This document shows, piece by piece, positions 44,515-54,135 of a stretch of 64,000 nucleotides of DNA (positions are counted from its first letter, which is position 1; each line of letters opens with the position of its first letter). The translations under genes were made by a program, and so were the position numbers. Under the pieces are notes generated by a model. It ran no database searches. It was not told the DNA's origin and was given only the letters and a program-made list of their open reading frames with translations. The stretch comes from Azospirillum formosense (lineage in GTDB: Bacteria; Pseudomonadota; Alphaproteobacteria; Azospirillales; Azospirillaceae). The DNA is taken from positions 697,001-761,000 of the forward strand of contig NZ_CP159403.1 in NCBI RefSeq assembly GCF_040500525.1. The letters run 5' to 3'.

Positions 44515-46308
44515 GTGAGCAAGAAGAGCGGAGAACGGCTGCGCCTCGACGCGGCGACGGAGCGGTTGGTCGGCCGCATGCTGCGGGAATGGGTGCGCCC
44601 CTACACCGGCAAGCTGATGCTGTCCTTCCTGCTCATGGCGGTGGTGGCGGCGGCGACCGGCGCCTACCCGCTGCTGATCGACCAGGCCTACTCGATGTTC
44701 TCGGAGCAGGACCGGACCATGCTGCTGGTCATCCCGGTCCTGATCATCGTGGTCACGGCGGTCAAGGCGCTGTCCATGTATTCGCAGACGGTGGTGACCA
44801 CCGACATCGTGCAGCGGATCATCACCGACGTGCGCCTGTCGATGTTCGACCACCTGCTGAGGTCCGACACCGCCCAGCTCCACGCGGCGCCCACCGGCAC
44901 TCTCACCTCCCGCTTCATCAGCGACGTGGACCTGATCCGCAACGCGCTGTCGCGGACCCTGACCGGGCTGGTGCGCGACATCCTGACGGTGATCGCGCTG
45001 GTCGGGTCGATGTTCTATCTCGACTGGGTGCTGTCGCTGATCGTCTTCCTGATCTACCCGATCGCCGCCATTCCCATCGTGAACATCGGCAAGCGGCTGC
45101 GCCGCGTGTCGCGCGACACCCAGGCGCAGATGGGCGACATGACCGCCCTGCTGACGGAAAGCCTGGCCGGCGCCCGCATGGTCAAGACCTACTCATTGGA
45201 GGAGTACGAGCGCTCCCGCGCCGCCCGCGCCTTCGAGGACAATTTCGCCCTGACCATGAAGGCGACCCGCGCCCGTTCGCGCATCGACCCGATGATGGAG
45301 GTTCTGGGCGGCGCCGCGGTGGCCGGGGTGATCGCCTTCGCCGGCTACCGCATGGCGATGGGCGAGGGCTCCGTCGGCGCCTTCTCCGGCTTCGTCGGCG
45401 CGTTGCTGATGGCGGCGCAGCCGGTGCGCGCCATCGGTACGCTGAACGCCGTCCTGCAGGAGGGTCTGGCCGCCGCCCAGCGCATCTTCGAGCTGGTGGA
45501 CGAGAAGCCGACCATCACCGAGCAGCCCGGCGCCAAGCCCCTGGCGGTGGAGCGCGCCGCCCTGTCCCTGCGTGGCGTCCGCTTCGCCTACGAGGAGGGG
45601 ACGGAGACTTTGAAGGGCATCGACCTGGAGGTTCCGGCCGGGGCGACGGTGGCGCTGGTCGGGCGCAGCGGCGCCGGAAAGTCCACCGTGTTCAACCTGA
45701 TCCCGCGCCTCTACGACGCGACCGGCGGGCAGGTGCTGATCGACGGGCAGGACGTGCGGGCGGTGACGCTGAAGAGCCTGCGCGGCGTGATCTCGCTGGT
45801 CAGCCAGGACACGGTCCTCTTCAACGACACGGTGCGGGCCAATATCGCCTTCGGCCGGCTGGACGCCCCCTTCGACGACATCGTGGCCGCCGCGAAGGCC
45901 GCCGCCGCGCACGACTTCGTCACGCGGCTGCCGGAGGGCTACGACACGGTCATCGGCGACCGCGGCGTGAAGCTGTCGGGCGGCGAGCGGCAGCGCCTCG
46001 CGCTCGCCCGCGCGTTCCTGAAGGACGCGCCGATCCTGCTGCTCGACGAGGCGACGAGCGCGCTGGACAGCGAGTCCGAGCGGCTGGTGCAGGGCGCGTT
46101 GGAGCGGCTGACCCGGGGCCGCACGACGCTGGTCATCGCCCATCGTCTGGCCACCGTGCGCAACGCCGACCGGATCGTCGTGATGGAGGGCGGGCGCATC
46201 CTGGAGCAAGGCACCCACGACGCCCTGATCGCGCAGAACGGCACCTACGCCCGCCTGTGCAAGCTTCAGTTCGGCGAGGACGGCGAGGCCGCCCTGCTGG
46301 CGCCCTGA
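44515..46308 (+). CDS. ABC transporter, MsbA-like lipid exporter
   Basis: The protein has 597 residues: a membrane domain of six helices (about 35-310) fused to an ATPase. Walker A GRSGAGKST (about 383), Q-loop VSQDTVLFNDTV, signature LSGGERQRLALARA and Walker B ILLLDEATSALD are all present. Size and fused half-transporter design fit MsbA, which flips lipid A core or phospholipids. GTG 44515 has aggaag 8 nt upstream; GTG 44509 is too close to it. Confidence 0.92.
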   Translation: MSKKSGERLRLDAATERLVGRMLREWVRPYTGKLMLSFLLMAVVAAATGAYPLLIDQAYSMFSEQDRTMLLVIPVLIIVVTAVKALSMYSQTVVTTDIVQRIITDVRLSMFDHLLRSDTAQLHAAPTGTLTSRFISDVDLIRNALSRTLTGLVRDILTVIALVGSMFYLDWVLSLIVFLIYPIAAIPIVNIGKRLRRVSRDTQAQMGDMTALLTESLAGARMVKTYSLEEYERSRAARAFEDNFALTMKATRARSRIDPMMEVLGGAAVAGVIAFAGYRMAMGEGSVGAFSGFVGALLMAAQPVRAIGTLNAVLQEGLAAAQRIFELVDEKPTITEQPGAKPLAVERAALSLRGVRFAYEEGTETLKGIDLEVPAGATVALVGRSGAGKSTVFNLIPRLYDATGGQVLIDGQDVRAVTLKSLRGVISLVSQDTVLFNDTVRANIAFGRLDAPFDDIVAAAKAAAAHDFVTRLPEGYDTVIGDRGVKLSGGERQRLALARAFLKDAPILLLDEATSALDSESERLVQGALERLTRGRTTLVIAHRLATVRNADRIVVMEGGRILEQGTHDALIAQNGTYARLCKLQFGEDGEAALLAP

Positions 46309-46370
46309 ACCCGCACGCCTGAACTCGCACGCCTGACCCGGCGAGGCAGGATGCGTCAAGCCGGCGGCGG

Positions 46371-48971
46371 TCATTCGGCTGCGGGGAGCATCTCCACCAC
46401 GGCGTTGCGCAGTTCATGGGCGGCGATGGGTTTGTGCAGCAGGGTGTGGCCGCCCGCGCGGGCCTCCGCCAGCCGTTCCGGGGCGGTGTCGCCGGTGATG
46501 ATCGTCGCCGGCACCGACGCCCGCAGCCGCTCGCACACCGCCCGGATGGCGTCCAGCCCGGTCTTCCCGTCGCGCAGACGGTAATCGGCCAGGATGGCGC
46601 TCGGCCATTCGCCGCTTTCGATGTGCTGGACCGCGTCCTCGATGGAGCCCGCCGTCAGCACCCGGTATCCCCAGCCTTCCAGCATCGCCTGCAGGCCGAG
46701 GCGGATCAGCGGTTCGTCGTCGATCACCAGGATCATGCCCCGCCCGTCGTCCGGCACCAGACGGGCTGCCGACGGCGCTGCGCCGGTGGCTTGGCGGGAG
46801 ACCAAGGGCACGTCGATGCAGAAGGCGGAGCCGCGTCCCAGCCGCGAGCGCAGGTGGACCGTATGGCCGAGCAGGCGGGCGAGGCGGCGCACCACGGCCA
46901 GGCCGAGTCCCAGCCCCTTGCTGCGGTCCCGCTCCTGGTTTCCGACCTGGAAGAACTCTTCGAAAACCTCATCATGCTTGTCGGACGGGATGCCGATTCC
47001 GGAGTCCATCACCTCGATGCGCAGGCGGTCGCCCCGGCGCCGGCAACCGATCAGCAGGCCGCCCCGTTCGGTGTAGCGCAGCGCGTTTTCCACGAGGTTG
47101 CGCAGGATGCGCATCAGCAGGGCCGGGTCGCTGCGGATCGTCAGGGTGCAGGGAACCACGCGCAGCCTCAGCCCTTTGGCCTGAGCCTGGGGGTGATACT
47201 CGGCGCCGAGCTGTTCGATGATCGGACCGATCGCCAGATCCTGCAACTGCGGCACGATCAGCCCGGCGTCCAGTTTGGACACGTCGAGCAGGCTGTCGAG
47301 CAGCATGCGCAGCCCGTTCATGGCCAGCCCCATGGAGTCGAGAAGGGGGACGGCGGGGTGCCCGTCCAACCGTTCCGCCAGCGCCGACTGGAACAGCATC
47401 ATCGCCTGGACCGGCTGCCGCAGGTCGTGGCTTGCGGCGGCGAGGAACTTGGACTTCGCGACGTTGGCGCGGTCGGCCTCGGCCTTCGAGGCGCGCAGGG
47501 CGTCCTCGGCGCGGCGGCGTTCGGTGATGTTGCGGACGATCCCGGTGAAGTAACGGCGCTCCCCCGCGCTCCATTCGGTAACCGCCAGTTCGATCGGGAA
47601 GACCGAGCCGTCCTTGTGCCGTCCTTCGACCTCGCGCCCGATGCCGATGATCCTTCTCTCCCCCGTGTTCTGGTAGGCCTGGAGATAGCCGTCATGGGCG
47701 GAGTGGTAGGGCTCCGGCATCAGGATGCGGATGTTCCGTCCGACCGCCTCACCGGTTTCGTAGCCGAAAATGCGCTCCGCCGCCGGATTGAAGCTCTGGA
47801 TCGTGCCGGTCTCGTCGATGACCAGCATGGCGTCCACCGCGGTCTGCACGATGGCCCGGTGGCGGGCCTCGCTTTCCGCCAGCGCCGCTTCGCGCCGCCG
47901 GATGAGGTCCGCCGCGCTGCGGATGGCGCGGCCCACCGCCTCGATCTCCGCCACGCCGCCGCCGGGCGGCGGCACGGGGTGTCCGGCGCCCAAGGCCTTC
48001 GCCGCTTCGGCCAGTTGCGAGACGGACCGCGTGAGGCGCCGCCCGAGCAGGATCGCCGCTCCGACCCCGATCAGCAGAAGGATCAGGCCGCCGCCGGTGA
48101 AGAGAAGGAGGGCGTGGCGCGCCGGGGTCGCCACCAGGGCCGTGGGGACGCTCATCGCGACCACCCAGCCGAAGCTGCGGGAGCGGCTGTAGGCCTGGAT
48201 GGCCTCCACGCCTTCCAGGTTGACGGCGCGGTGGAAGCCGTCCGGTGCCCGCTGCATCCCGGTCCACAGCGAGGCGGGGAGGCGCTTGCCGACGAACTGC
48301 TCGGTCTGGTGCGACCGGGCGATGACGACGCCGTCCTGGTCGATCACCCCGGCCCGCCAGCCCGCCGGGATGCGCTCCGGCGAGACAATGCCCTGAAGGC
48401 GATCCGGGGGGATGTTCAGGCTCAGCAGGTAGCGGATCTGGCCATCGCGGATCACCGGCGCGATCACCGCCAGAATCGGCAGTTGGCTCACGTCGCCGAC
48501 GAAGAGGCCGGTGATCTGCGGCTGTCCCGTGTCGATCACCCGCTGGTCGGCTTCGAGTGGCGTGTTGTCCGGCAGATCGGCGCCCCACGGCATCCGGGTG
48601 TTGACGAGCTGCCGGCCGGCCGGATCACGGAGCACCACGTTGGTGCCCAGACGGTCGCGCACGCTGGCGGCCCGCCGGTGGAAGGAGGCCATATCGTTCG
48701 TCGTCAGGCTTTCCGCCGTGGACAGCACCTCGGCGGCGGCGATCAGGCGGCTCACCTCGCGCTCCACGTCCTCCGCCAGCAGGCGCGTCCGGTCGAGGAC
48801 GAGCTGCTCGGTTTGCCGGGCCTGCGCGTCGACGTTGCGGATGAGGAGGAACACCGAGAAGAGCACCAGCGGCACGGCGACCGCCATGACGAGCAGGACG
48901 AGCCAGCCCCGGACCCGTTGCGGGCGCAGCCAGTCCTTCGGCCGCAGCGGCATCAGCGGATTGGGGATCAT
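46371..48971 (-). CDS. membrane hybrid histidine kinase with PAS and receiver
   Basis: The protein has 866 residues. A helix near 23-45 and another near 280-305 bracket a periplasmic Cache-like sensor. A linker, then a PAS domain with FixL-type features (VIDETGTIQSFNPAAERIFGYETGEAVGRN, HKDGSVFPIELAV) is followed by HisKA (AASHDLRQPVQAMM, phospho-His), HATPase (DSGIGIPSDKHDEVFEEFFQV, KGLGLGLAVVRRLA) and a C-terminal receiver with Asp in AILADYRLRDGKTG. The DLRQP box is the HATPase/DNA-binding-partner subclass known for NahK/FixL-like hybrids. The cognate partner may be an Hpt protein such as that at 61280. Confidence 0.92.
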   Translation of the reverse strand: MIPNPLMPLRPKDWLRPQRVRGWLVLLVMAVAVPLVLFSVFLLIRNVDAQARQTEQLVLDRTRLLAEDVEREVSRLIAAAEVLSTAESLTTNDMASFHRRAASVRDRLGTNVVLRDPAGRQLVNTRMPWGADLPDNTPLEADQRVIDTGQPQITGLFVGDVSQLPILAVIAPVIRDGQIRYLLSLNIPPDRLQGIVSPERIPAGWRAGVIDQDGVVIARSHQTEQFVGKRLPASLWTGMQRAPDGFHRAVNLEGVEAIQAYSRSRSFGWVVAMSVPTALVATPARHALLLFTGGGLILLLIGVGAAILLGRRLTRSVSQLAEAAKALGAGHPVPPPGGGVAEIEAVGRAIRSAADLIRRREAALAESEARHRAIVQTAVDAMLVIDETGTIQSFNPAAERIFGYETGEAVGRNIRILMPEPYHSAHDGYLQAYQNTGERRIIGIGREVEGRHKDGSVFPIELAVTEWSAGERRYFTGIVRNITERRRAEDALRASKAEADRANVAKSKFLAAASHDLRQPVQAMMLFQSALAERLDGHPAVPLLDSMGLAMNGLRMLLDSLLDVSKLDAGLIVPQLQDLAIGPIIEQLGAEYHPQAQAKGLRLRVVPCTLTIRSDPALLMRILRNLVENALRYTERGGLLIGCRRRGDRLRIEVMDSGIGIPSDKHDEVFEEFFQVGNQERDRSKGLGLGLAVVRRLARLLGHTVHLRSRLGRGSAFCIDVPLVSRQATGAAPSAARLVPDDGRGMILVIDDEPLIRLGLQAMLEGWGYRVLTAGSIEDAVQHIESGEWPSAILADYRLRDGKTGLDAIRAVCERLRASVPATIITGDTAPERLAEARAGGHTLLHKPIAAHELRNAVVEMLPAAE

Positions 48972-49386
48972 CGAATCGGCCGGTCTTCGAACGCAACCCG
49001 GTGTCGGGCCGCCTGCGGAAAGCGGCCGATTCGGTGGTGTCCGTCGTCGTGGGCGGTCCCTTGCGGTCCGGACGGTGCCGGAGCGTGCGTGCCGGCCCCT
49101 CGAGGTCCAAGAAACGGCTTGGGTCCAGCGGGACGGTGGATCGAGGAGACGTGTCCGGTCCGAACGTACCGAGGCATTTCGCAGGCCACCCCTGGGTCAC
49201 CGATTGCTTGGCATCTCTAAACCAGATTGTATCATACCGCACAATAATCGGTTGAGAATCCATCGATCCTCCCAGGGAAGGGCGCTCGGGCGCCCACCCG
49301 CGCGGCGGAGACATCCGGATTCCGCCGATCGGCGTCCGCTGCCGGCGATTGGCGCCGGGGCCGATTCCAATCTATGGTCCCGCCTT
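48972..49386. other. 415-nt divergent intergenic region
   Basis: It separates the hybrid kinase and the TPR-transferase gene. One promoter (49208-49235) reads rightward; the following 150 nt would be an untranslated leader. I see no RNA gene or repeat. Confidence 0.45.
49208..49235 (+). promoter_or_regulatory. sigma-70-type promoter
   Basis: TTGGCA and TATCAT are separated by 16 nt in a locally AT-rich stretch, upstream of the TPR-transferase gene. Confidence 0.55.
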
Positions 49387-51165
49387 ATGGAACCCGCCCT
49401 CGACGACGCGATCCGCCTGCACAAATCCGGCAACCATGCGGGGGCGGAGCCGCTCTACCGCGCCGTGCTGGAGCGCGAGCCGGCGAATCGAGGCGCGCTG
49501 CAGATGCTGGCGATGCTTCTGGTGCAGACCGGGCGTCCGGCCGAGGCCGTCGGCCATTTCCGAAGCATCCTGCGGCTGGAGCCCGGCGGCGTCGCCGGAT
49601 ACAGCAACCTCGCCGCCGCCCTGCGGCTGGCCGGGCAGGGGGCGGAGGCCATCGCCTGCCTGCATCGGGCGCTGGCCCTCGACCCGGCGCACGCGGCTTC
49701 CTGGTTCAACCTCGGCAATGGATTGAAGCAGCAGGAGAGGGCGGCCGGAGCGGAGCGGAGTTACCGGCGGACGCTGTTGCTTGAGCCCGGCCACGCCGGG
49801 GCGGCGGGCAACCGGAAGGCGCTGCGCGACCAGTGGGGGGAGCGCCTGGACGAGGCCGAGCGGCGGAGCACGGCGGCACGCCGCCTCTCGGCGGACGCCG
49901 AAACACGGGTCGCGGCGGCGGAATGTCTGGTGGCGGTCGGCGACGCGGCGGCGGCGGAAGCGATGGCGCGCGCCGCCCTGGACCGCGATGAGCGGAATCA
50001 TCGGGCGAACCGGTTGCTGGGGCGCCTGCTCCTGGAACGCAGCGGGGCGATGGGGGTGCAGGACGGCAAGCCCTTCGCGGTCGATCGGGCGTTGGTCGAG
50101 GAGGCCATCGGCGCCTTGCGCCGGGCCGTCGCCGCCCGTCCGGACGATGACGAGGCCGACTGGCTGCACGTCGCCGCGGTGGCGACGCTGGTGCAGGTGG
50201 GGCTGGCGTCCGACGCGGTGCTGCGCGACGGGGCACGGGCCGCCTGGGTCCGCCTGCGGCGTCACCCCAAGGACACGGTCGCGGCGTCCGTCATCGGCTT
50301 CCACGCCTACCGACGGGACCGGCTCGTTCTCGCTTCATGGCTGGGGCGGCGGTTCCGTCGGCGCTTCACCGCGGCGGAGGTCGCGCGGGAGCATGAGCTG
50401 GGCCTGTGGACGATGCTGCGCGCCGACGATGCCTTCTTCGGCGCCCTGCCGCCGGTCGAAGGGGTGCTGGAGGGCATGGCCCCCCTGGAATGCCGGATCG
50501 AGGCGACGCCGGGACCGGCTGGGGAGCCGGCGGTCTTCTTCTGCTGCGACGACGTCTACTTCCGCCGTTTCGCCCCGGCGCTGCTGGAGTCCCTGGCGGA
50601 GCGGATGCCGGGCGCCACGGTCGCCGTCCATGTGGTGGCGCCGTCGCCGGAGACGGAACAGGCCATGGCCCGTTGGCGCCTGGACGGACGGCTGAGCGTG
50701 GGTTTCTCGCTGGACCGGCCGGACATGGCGGGGTGGAGCGACATCAAGCGCGTCACCTACTACGCCTCCGCCCGCTTTCTCCGTGCCTTGCAGTGGCTGC
50801 GCCGGCTGGACCGCCCGCTGATGGTGATCGACACGGATGCGCGGATCGCCCAGGACCTGCGGACCTTGAGGGCGGAGATGGACGGCCACGACGTCGGGTT
50901 CCTCATCGACGGGCGCCGCCGTGGGCCGTCGCGGGAAATCACCGTCTGCTTCAACGTCTACGGCAACACGCCGGGCGGCGACCGCTTCCTGTCGCTGCTC
51001 GGCTCCTACATCGGGCATTTCCTGGCGGGGACGGAGGTCTACTGGATGCTGGACCAGATGGCCCATTACGCGGTGCTCGACTGGCTGAACCGCCACGAGC
51101 CGATCCGCGTGCGCCGCTTCGACTTCCTGAACTTCCCCTATTGCCACTTCGTCGGGGCGAAGTGA
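49387..51165 (+). CDS. TPR protein with glycosyltransferase-like C-terminal domain
   Basis: The protein has 592 residues. TPRs at about 5-145 (YRAVLEREPANRGALQMLAMLL, WFNLGNGLKQQERAAGAERSYR) and more degenerate helices to 350 precede a domain (about 380-592) with EPAVFFCCDDVYFRRFAPALLESL, a VVAPSPET strand, LMVIDTDARIAQDL (a DxD-like motif) and FNVYGNTPGG. This resembles an A-fold nucleotide-sugar transferase, but the family is not certain. The ATG at 49387 starts the first TPR; no ribosome site is clear. Confidence 0.75.
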   Translation: MEPALDDAIRLHKSGNHAGAEPLYRAVLEREPANRGALQMLAMLLVQTGRPAEAVGHFRSILRLEPGGVAGYSNLAAALRLAGQGAEAIACLHRALALDPAHAASWFNLGNGLKQQERAAGAERSYRRTLLLEPGHAGAAGNRKALRDQWGERLDEAERRSTAARRLSADAETRVAAAECLVAVGDAAAAEAMARAALDRDERNHRANRLLGRLLLERSGAMGVQDGKPFAVDRALVEEAIGALRRAVAARPDDDEADWLHVAAVATLVQVGLASDAVLRDGARAAWVRLRRHPKDTVAASVIGFHAYRRDRLVLASWLGRRFRRRFTAAEVAREHELGLWTMLRADDAFFGALPPVEGVLEGMAPLECRIEATPGPAGEPAVFFCCDDVYFRRFAPALLESLAERMPGATVAVHVVAPSPETEQAMARWRLDGRLSVGFSLDRPDMAGWSDIKRVTYYASARFLRALQWLRRLDRPLMVIDTDARIAQDLRTLRAEMDGHDVGFLIDGRRRGPSREITVCFNVYGNTPGGDRFLSLLGSYIGHFLAGTEVYWMLDQMAHYAVLDWLNRHEPIRVRRFDFLNFPYCHFVGAK

Positions 51166-51178
51166 CCCGCCGTCCGTC

Positions 51179-51904
51179 TCACTCCCGCCCGAGAACCCGG
51201 TCGACCACCGTGTCGGCCCACTCGCGGGAGCGGAAGCTGGCCTTGGCCTCCACCGGGTCGTACACGCGCTCCACCCAATCCCAGAAGGCGATCGGGCGCT
51301 TCTCGTTGTAGGCGGCGTACAGCTCGAAGAAATAGTCGAGGATGCCGGTCTTCGCTTGGCGGAAGTGGCCGTACTTCCAGTGGAGCTGCTTGGTCGCCCG
51401 CTCCAGCGGCACGCCCTCGTGAATGAAGAGATAGAGCGCCGACATGAAGCCGGCGCGGTCCGCCCCCGACTTGCAGTGCAGAAGCGCCGGGTACTGCATG
51501 GTCGCGAACAGGTCGCGGGCCTTCAGCAGCGTCTCCTTCTTCGGCATGTCGCGGGAGTTGACCGGAAAGTCGACCAAGGTCAGCCCAGACGCCCGGCAGG
51601 CCTCGGCCTCCAGGATGTAGGAGGCGCAGTCGCGGCTGCCGCGCAGGTTCAGGATGGTCTTCACGCCGTGCCGCGCCGCCTCGCGGATGTGCGAGGGCGA
51701 AGGCTGGCTCGCCCGGTACATGTTGGGGGAGATGCGGTGCGTGTTCGAATAGACCAGCCGGAAACAGGCGTGATCGATGAACACGCTCTCGACATGCCCA
51801 AGCGCCCGTTGCAGCGGGGAGATCATGCGCCCGCGCGCCCGCTTGATCCCGTCGGCCAGAGCGGTGGTCGTGTAACGGCGCAACATCTTCCTGGTGGTGG
51901 CCAC
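51179..51904 (-). CDS. dual-specificity/tyrosine phosphatase-like protein
   Basis: The protein has 241 residues. The P-loop HCKSGADRAGFMSALYL carries the C-x5-R signature, and SQPSPSHIREAARHGVKTILNLRG with VDFPVNSRD matches bacterial DSPc-like phosphatases. The general-acid Asp is probably in the latter segment. GTG 51904 has ggag 9 nt upstream; TTG 51919 and ATG 51886 are alternatives. Substrates are unknown (protein phospho-Tyr, inositol phosphates and lipids are all possible). It is convergent with the TPR-transferase. Confidence 0.88.
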   Translation of the reverse strand: MATTRKMLRRYTTTALADGIKRARGRMISPLQRALGHVESVFIDHACFRLVYSNTHRISPNMYRASQPSPSHIREAARHGVKTILNLRGSRDCASYILEAEACRASGLTLVDFPVNSRDMPKKETLLKARDLFATMQYPALLHCKSGADRAGFMSALYLFIHEGVPLERATKQLHWKYGHFRQAKTGILDYFFELYAAYNEKRPIAFWDWVERVYDPVEAKASFRSREWADTVVDRVLGRE

Positions 51905-51996
51905 GCAAGCAGTCTCCAAATCGACAAGGCCGCCAAGATAGGCACACTTTGCGTGGCGTCAAGGCCGCCGCACCGCTGGGCTGTGCGGCGCTTTGG

Positions 51997-52998
51997 TCAT
52001 CCGGCCCGCAGGACGCGCCCGTAGATGTCGTACCGCGCGGCCAGCGACAGCACGATCTCCATGTAGAGATTGATCAGGCCGTTGGCGTAGAAGGCCGGGC
52101 AGCCGGTGTAGTGGCGCTCGCCCGGCTGCGCGGTCGGCTCGATCAGGTCGGCGTTCAGGACGATCATGCCGCCCGGCGCCTCCGCGTCGTAGACGAAGGC
52201 CGTCTGGTGGCGGGGCAGGGGGTGGATGGCCTGGTGGTCGTCGGCCTCGATGTGGCCGGCCCCCATGAACTGGCACAGCATGCCCAGGCTGCCCATGGCG
52301 AGCGGCAGCACCTGCTTCAGGCTGCGGCGCGACAGGTCGTCGTACTCGGCCGGGGTCAGGCCGGGCTTCAGCATCGGCGCCGACTCGCACAGGTTCCAGC
52401 AGACGTGCAGCGCCGTGTGGCTGCCCGTCTTGGTGATCGACAGCATGTCGTAGCCGGACGGCGCGTGCAGCACCGACGCCTCCAGCGTGTTGGCGAGGAC
52501 GAAGCCGGCCGCGGCGAGCGGGGTGATGGCGCCCTCCGCCCGGCAGCGCTCCTCCTCCAGCGTCACCTTGATCGCCCAGTCCTTTATGATCGCGTCCAGC
52601 AGATGGCACACGCTGTCGCGCAGGAAGCCGATCAGGGTCTCCGCCGGGGCGGCCTCCAGCCCGGCGGCGTCGGCGACGTCCAGCCCGTGCGGCGAATCCG
52701 GCGGGTTGCACAGCAGCAGATGGCCGTCGGCGTCCAGCGGCATCCGGTTGGTGATGTGGTCGCGCAGGTCGTTGTAGAGAAAGGCCAGCAGCGTGTTGAT
52801 CGCGACCTTCTCGTAATCCTCCTTGCGGGTGTCCGCGTGGGCCGGGCAATGGCCGGCGAGGCGCTGAAGCTCCTCGGCGAAGAGGTAGTTCGGGTCCTCG
52901 GTGATGCGGTGCAGGATCGGCGCGAGGTTGACCCGGGTCATCCCGGCCTCCTCATGCGCGGCGAGATAGGTCAGGGCGAAGTCGTTGGAGCGGGCCAT
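51997..52998 (-). CDS. unknown protein, paralogue 2 of a tandem pair, with two Cys-Pro motifs
   Basis: The protein has 333 residues, is soluble and mostly helical. Conserved with the neighbour: MxRSNDFA start, a Cys-Pro-x-His motif (GHCPAHA, Cys near 51), SGYDMLSITKTGSHTALH (about 182-199), a DLSRRSLKQVLPLAM helix and GERHYTGCPAFYANGLI near the C terminus. Both Cys-Pro dipeptides are kept in both copies. Cys-Pro pairs occur as haem regulatory motifs, but nothing else proves haem. I do not recognise the family. Confidence 0.78.
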   Translation of the reverse strand: MARSNDFALTYLAAHEEAGMTRVNLAPILHRITEDPNYLFAEELQRLAGHCPAHADTRKEDYEKVAINTLLAFLYNDLRDHITNRMPLDADGHLLLCNPPDSPHGLDVADAAGLEAAPAETLIGFLRDSVCHLLDAIIKDWAIKVTLEEERCRAEGAITPLAAAGFVLANTLEASVLHAPSGYDMLSITKTGSHTALHVCWNLCESAPMLKPGLTPAEYDDLSRRSLKQVLPLAMGSLGMLCQFMGAGHIEADDHQAIHPLPRHQTAFVYDAEAPGGMIVLNADLIEPTAQPGERHYTGCPAFYANGLINLYMEIVLSLAARYDIYGRVLRAG

Positions 52999-53029
52999 GA
53001 TGGGGCGTCAATCTCGTGAATGAGGACGG

Positions 53030-54025
53030 TCAGCGGTCGCGAAGCCGGTCGTAGACGCCGTAGTCCATGGCGATGCTGGCCACGATGTCGAGATACAGTT
53101 TGATGAAGCCGGGCGTGTAGAAGGCCGGGCAGCCGGTGTAGTGCCGCTCCTCCGGCTTGGCGAAGCGGGTGATCGGCTCCGGGTTCAGGCAGATCAGCCC
53201 GGCCTCGTCGAGGACGAAGGCGGTCTGGTCCTTGGGCAGCAGGTGGATGGCGAGGCCGTCATGGGGTTCGATCCCCGATGCCTCCATGTAATGGACCAGC
53301 ATGCCCAGGCTGGCCATGGACAGCGGCACCACCTGCTTCAGGCTGCGCCGCACGAGGTCGTCGTAGGCCGCCGCGTCCCTGTCCGGGAGCAGAAGGGGAG
53401 CGGCCTCGACCATCGCCCAGCAGATGTGGATGGCGGTGTGGCTGCCGGTCTTGGTGATCGACAGCATGTCGTAGCCGGCGCGCTGGTAGAGGGCCGAGTC
53501 CTCCAGCGTCGTGCGCAGGATGAAGGTGGCGGCGGCGGCGGCGGAGATCTCGCCGGTGCCCTGGGCGCGGTAATGCTCCTCCTCCGACAGCAGGTCGGCC
53601 GCCCAGCCGGTGATGAGGCCGTCCAGCAGATGGCAGGTGGCGTCGCGCAGGACCGAGGCCATGACGTCGAGCGGCGCCGCGGCCATCGCCGCGCGGTCGG
53701 CCGGGTCGATGCCGTGTGGGGAGCGCGGCGGGATCGGCAGCATCACCTGCCCGCGCTCGTCCAGCGGCAGCTTGGACGCCACATGGTCGCGCAGCCGTTC
53801 GAACAGATAGGCCAGCAGCGTGTTGACCGTCACCTTGTCCGCGTCGTCGGCGTTGGGGGCGGCGTGCATGGGGCACTGCCCGCCGCCGCGCCGCAACTCC
53901 TCGCTGAACAGGAAGGCGGGGTCCTTCTGGATGGTCTGGAGGATGTGGGCGATCGAGACGCGCTCCAGCCCGGCGTCGGCGTGGGCCTTGATGAAGCTGC
54001 TGGCGAAATCGTTGGAACGGGACAT
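53030..54025 (-). CDS. unknown protein, paralogue 1 of a tandem pair, with two Cys-Pro motifs
   Basis: The protein has 331 residues and is the upstream member of the pair (31 nt between genes). It has GQCPMHAAP near residue 50, AGYDMLSITKTGSHTAIHICW (about 182-202), DDLVRRSLKQVVPLSMASLGM and EERHYTGCPAFYTPGFIKLY. The central third is more variable. An acidic linker follows the first Cys motif. Start at 54025. No signal peptide, membrane helix or enzyme motif is seen; the pair probably arose by tandem duplication. Confidence 0.78.
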   Translation of the reverse strand: MSRSNDFASSFIKAHADAGLERVSIAHILQTIQKDPAFLFSEELRRGGGQCPMHAAPNADDADKVTVNTLLAYLFERLRDHVASKLPLDERGQVMLPIPPRSPHGIDPADRAAMAAAPLDVMASVLRDATCHLLDGLITGWAADLLSEEEHYRAQGTGEISAAAAATFILRTTLEDSALYQRAGYDMLSITKTGSHTAIHICWAMVEAAPLLLPDRDAAAYDDLVRRSLKQVVPLSMASLGMLVHYMEASGIEPHDGLAIHLLPKDQTAFVLDEAGLICLNPEPITRFAKPEERHYTGCPAFYTPGFIKLYLDIVASIAMDYGVYDRLRDR

Positions 54026-54135
54026 CGTGGCCTTGCCGGAACAGGGTAATCCCGTTCAGCCTAGGGCGATTGGCGGGGCGGTTGCAACGGCAACCTCTGT
54101 GACCGGTTGCCGCCGTCCCGTTGAAACAGGCGGTT

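Noticed and set aside
46416..49220. Open frame of more than 900 codons on the plus strand
   Set aside because: It is antisense to the hybrid histidine kinase, whose domains are all recognisable. The frame is Gln/His/Arg/Pro-rich and has no motif; it is a by-product of G/C third-position bias.
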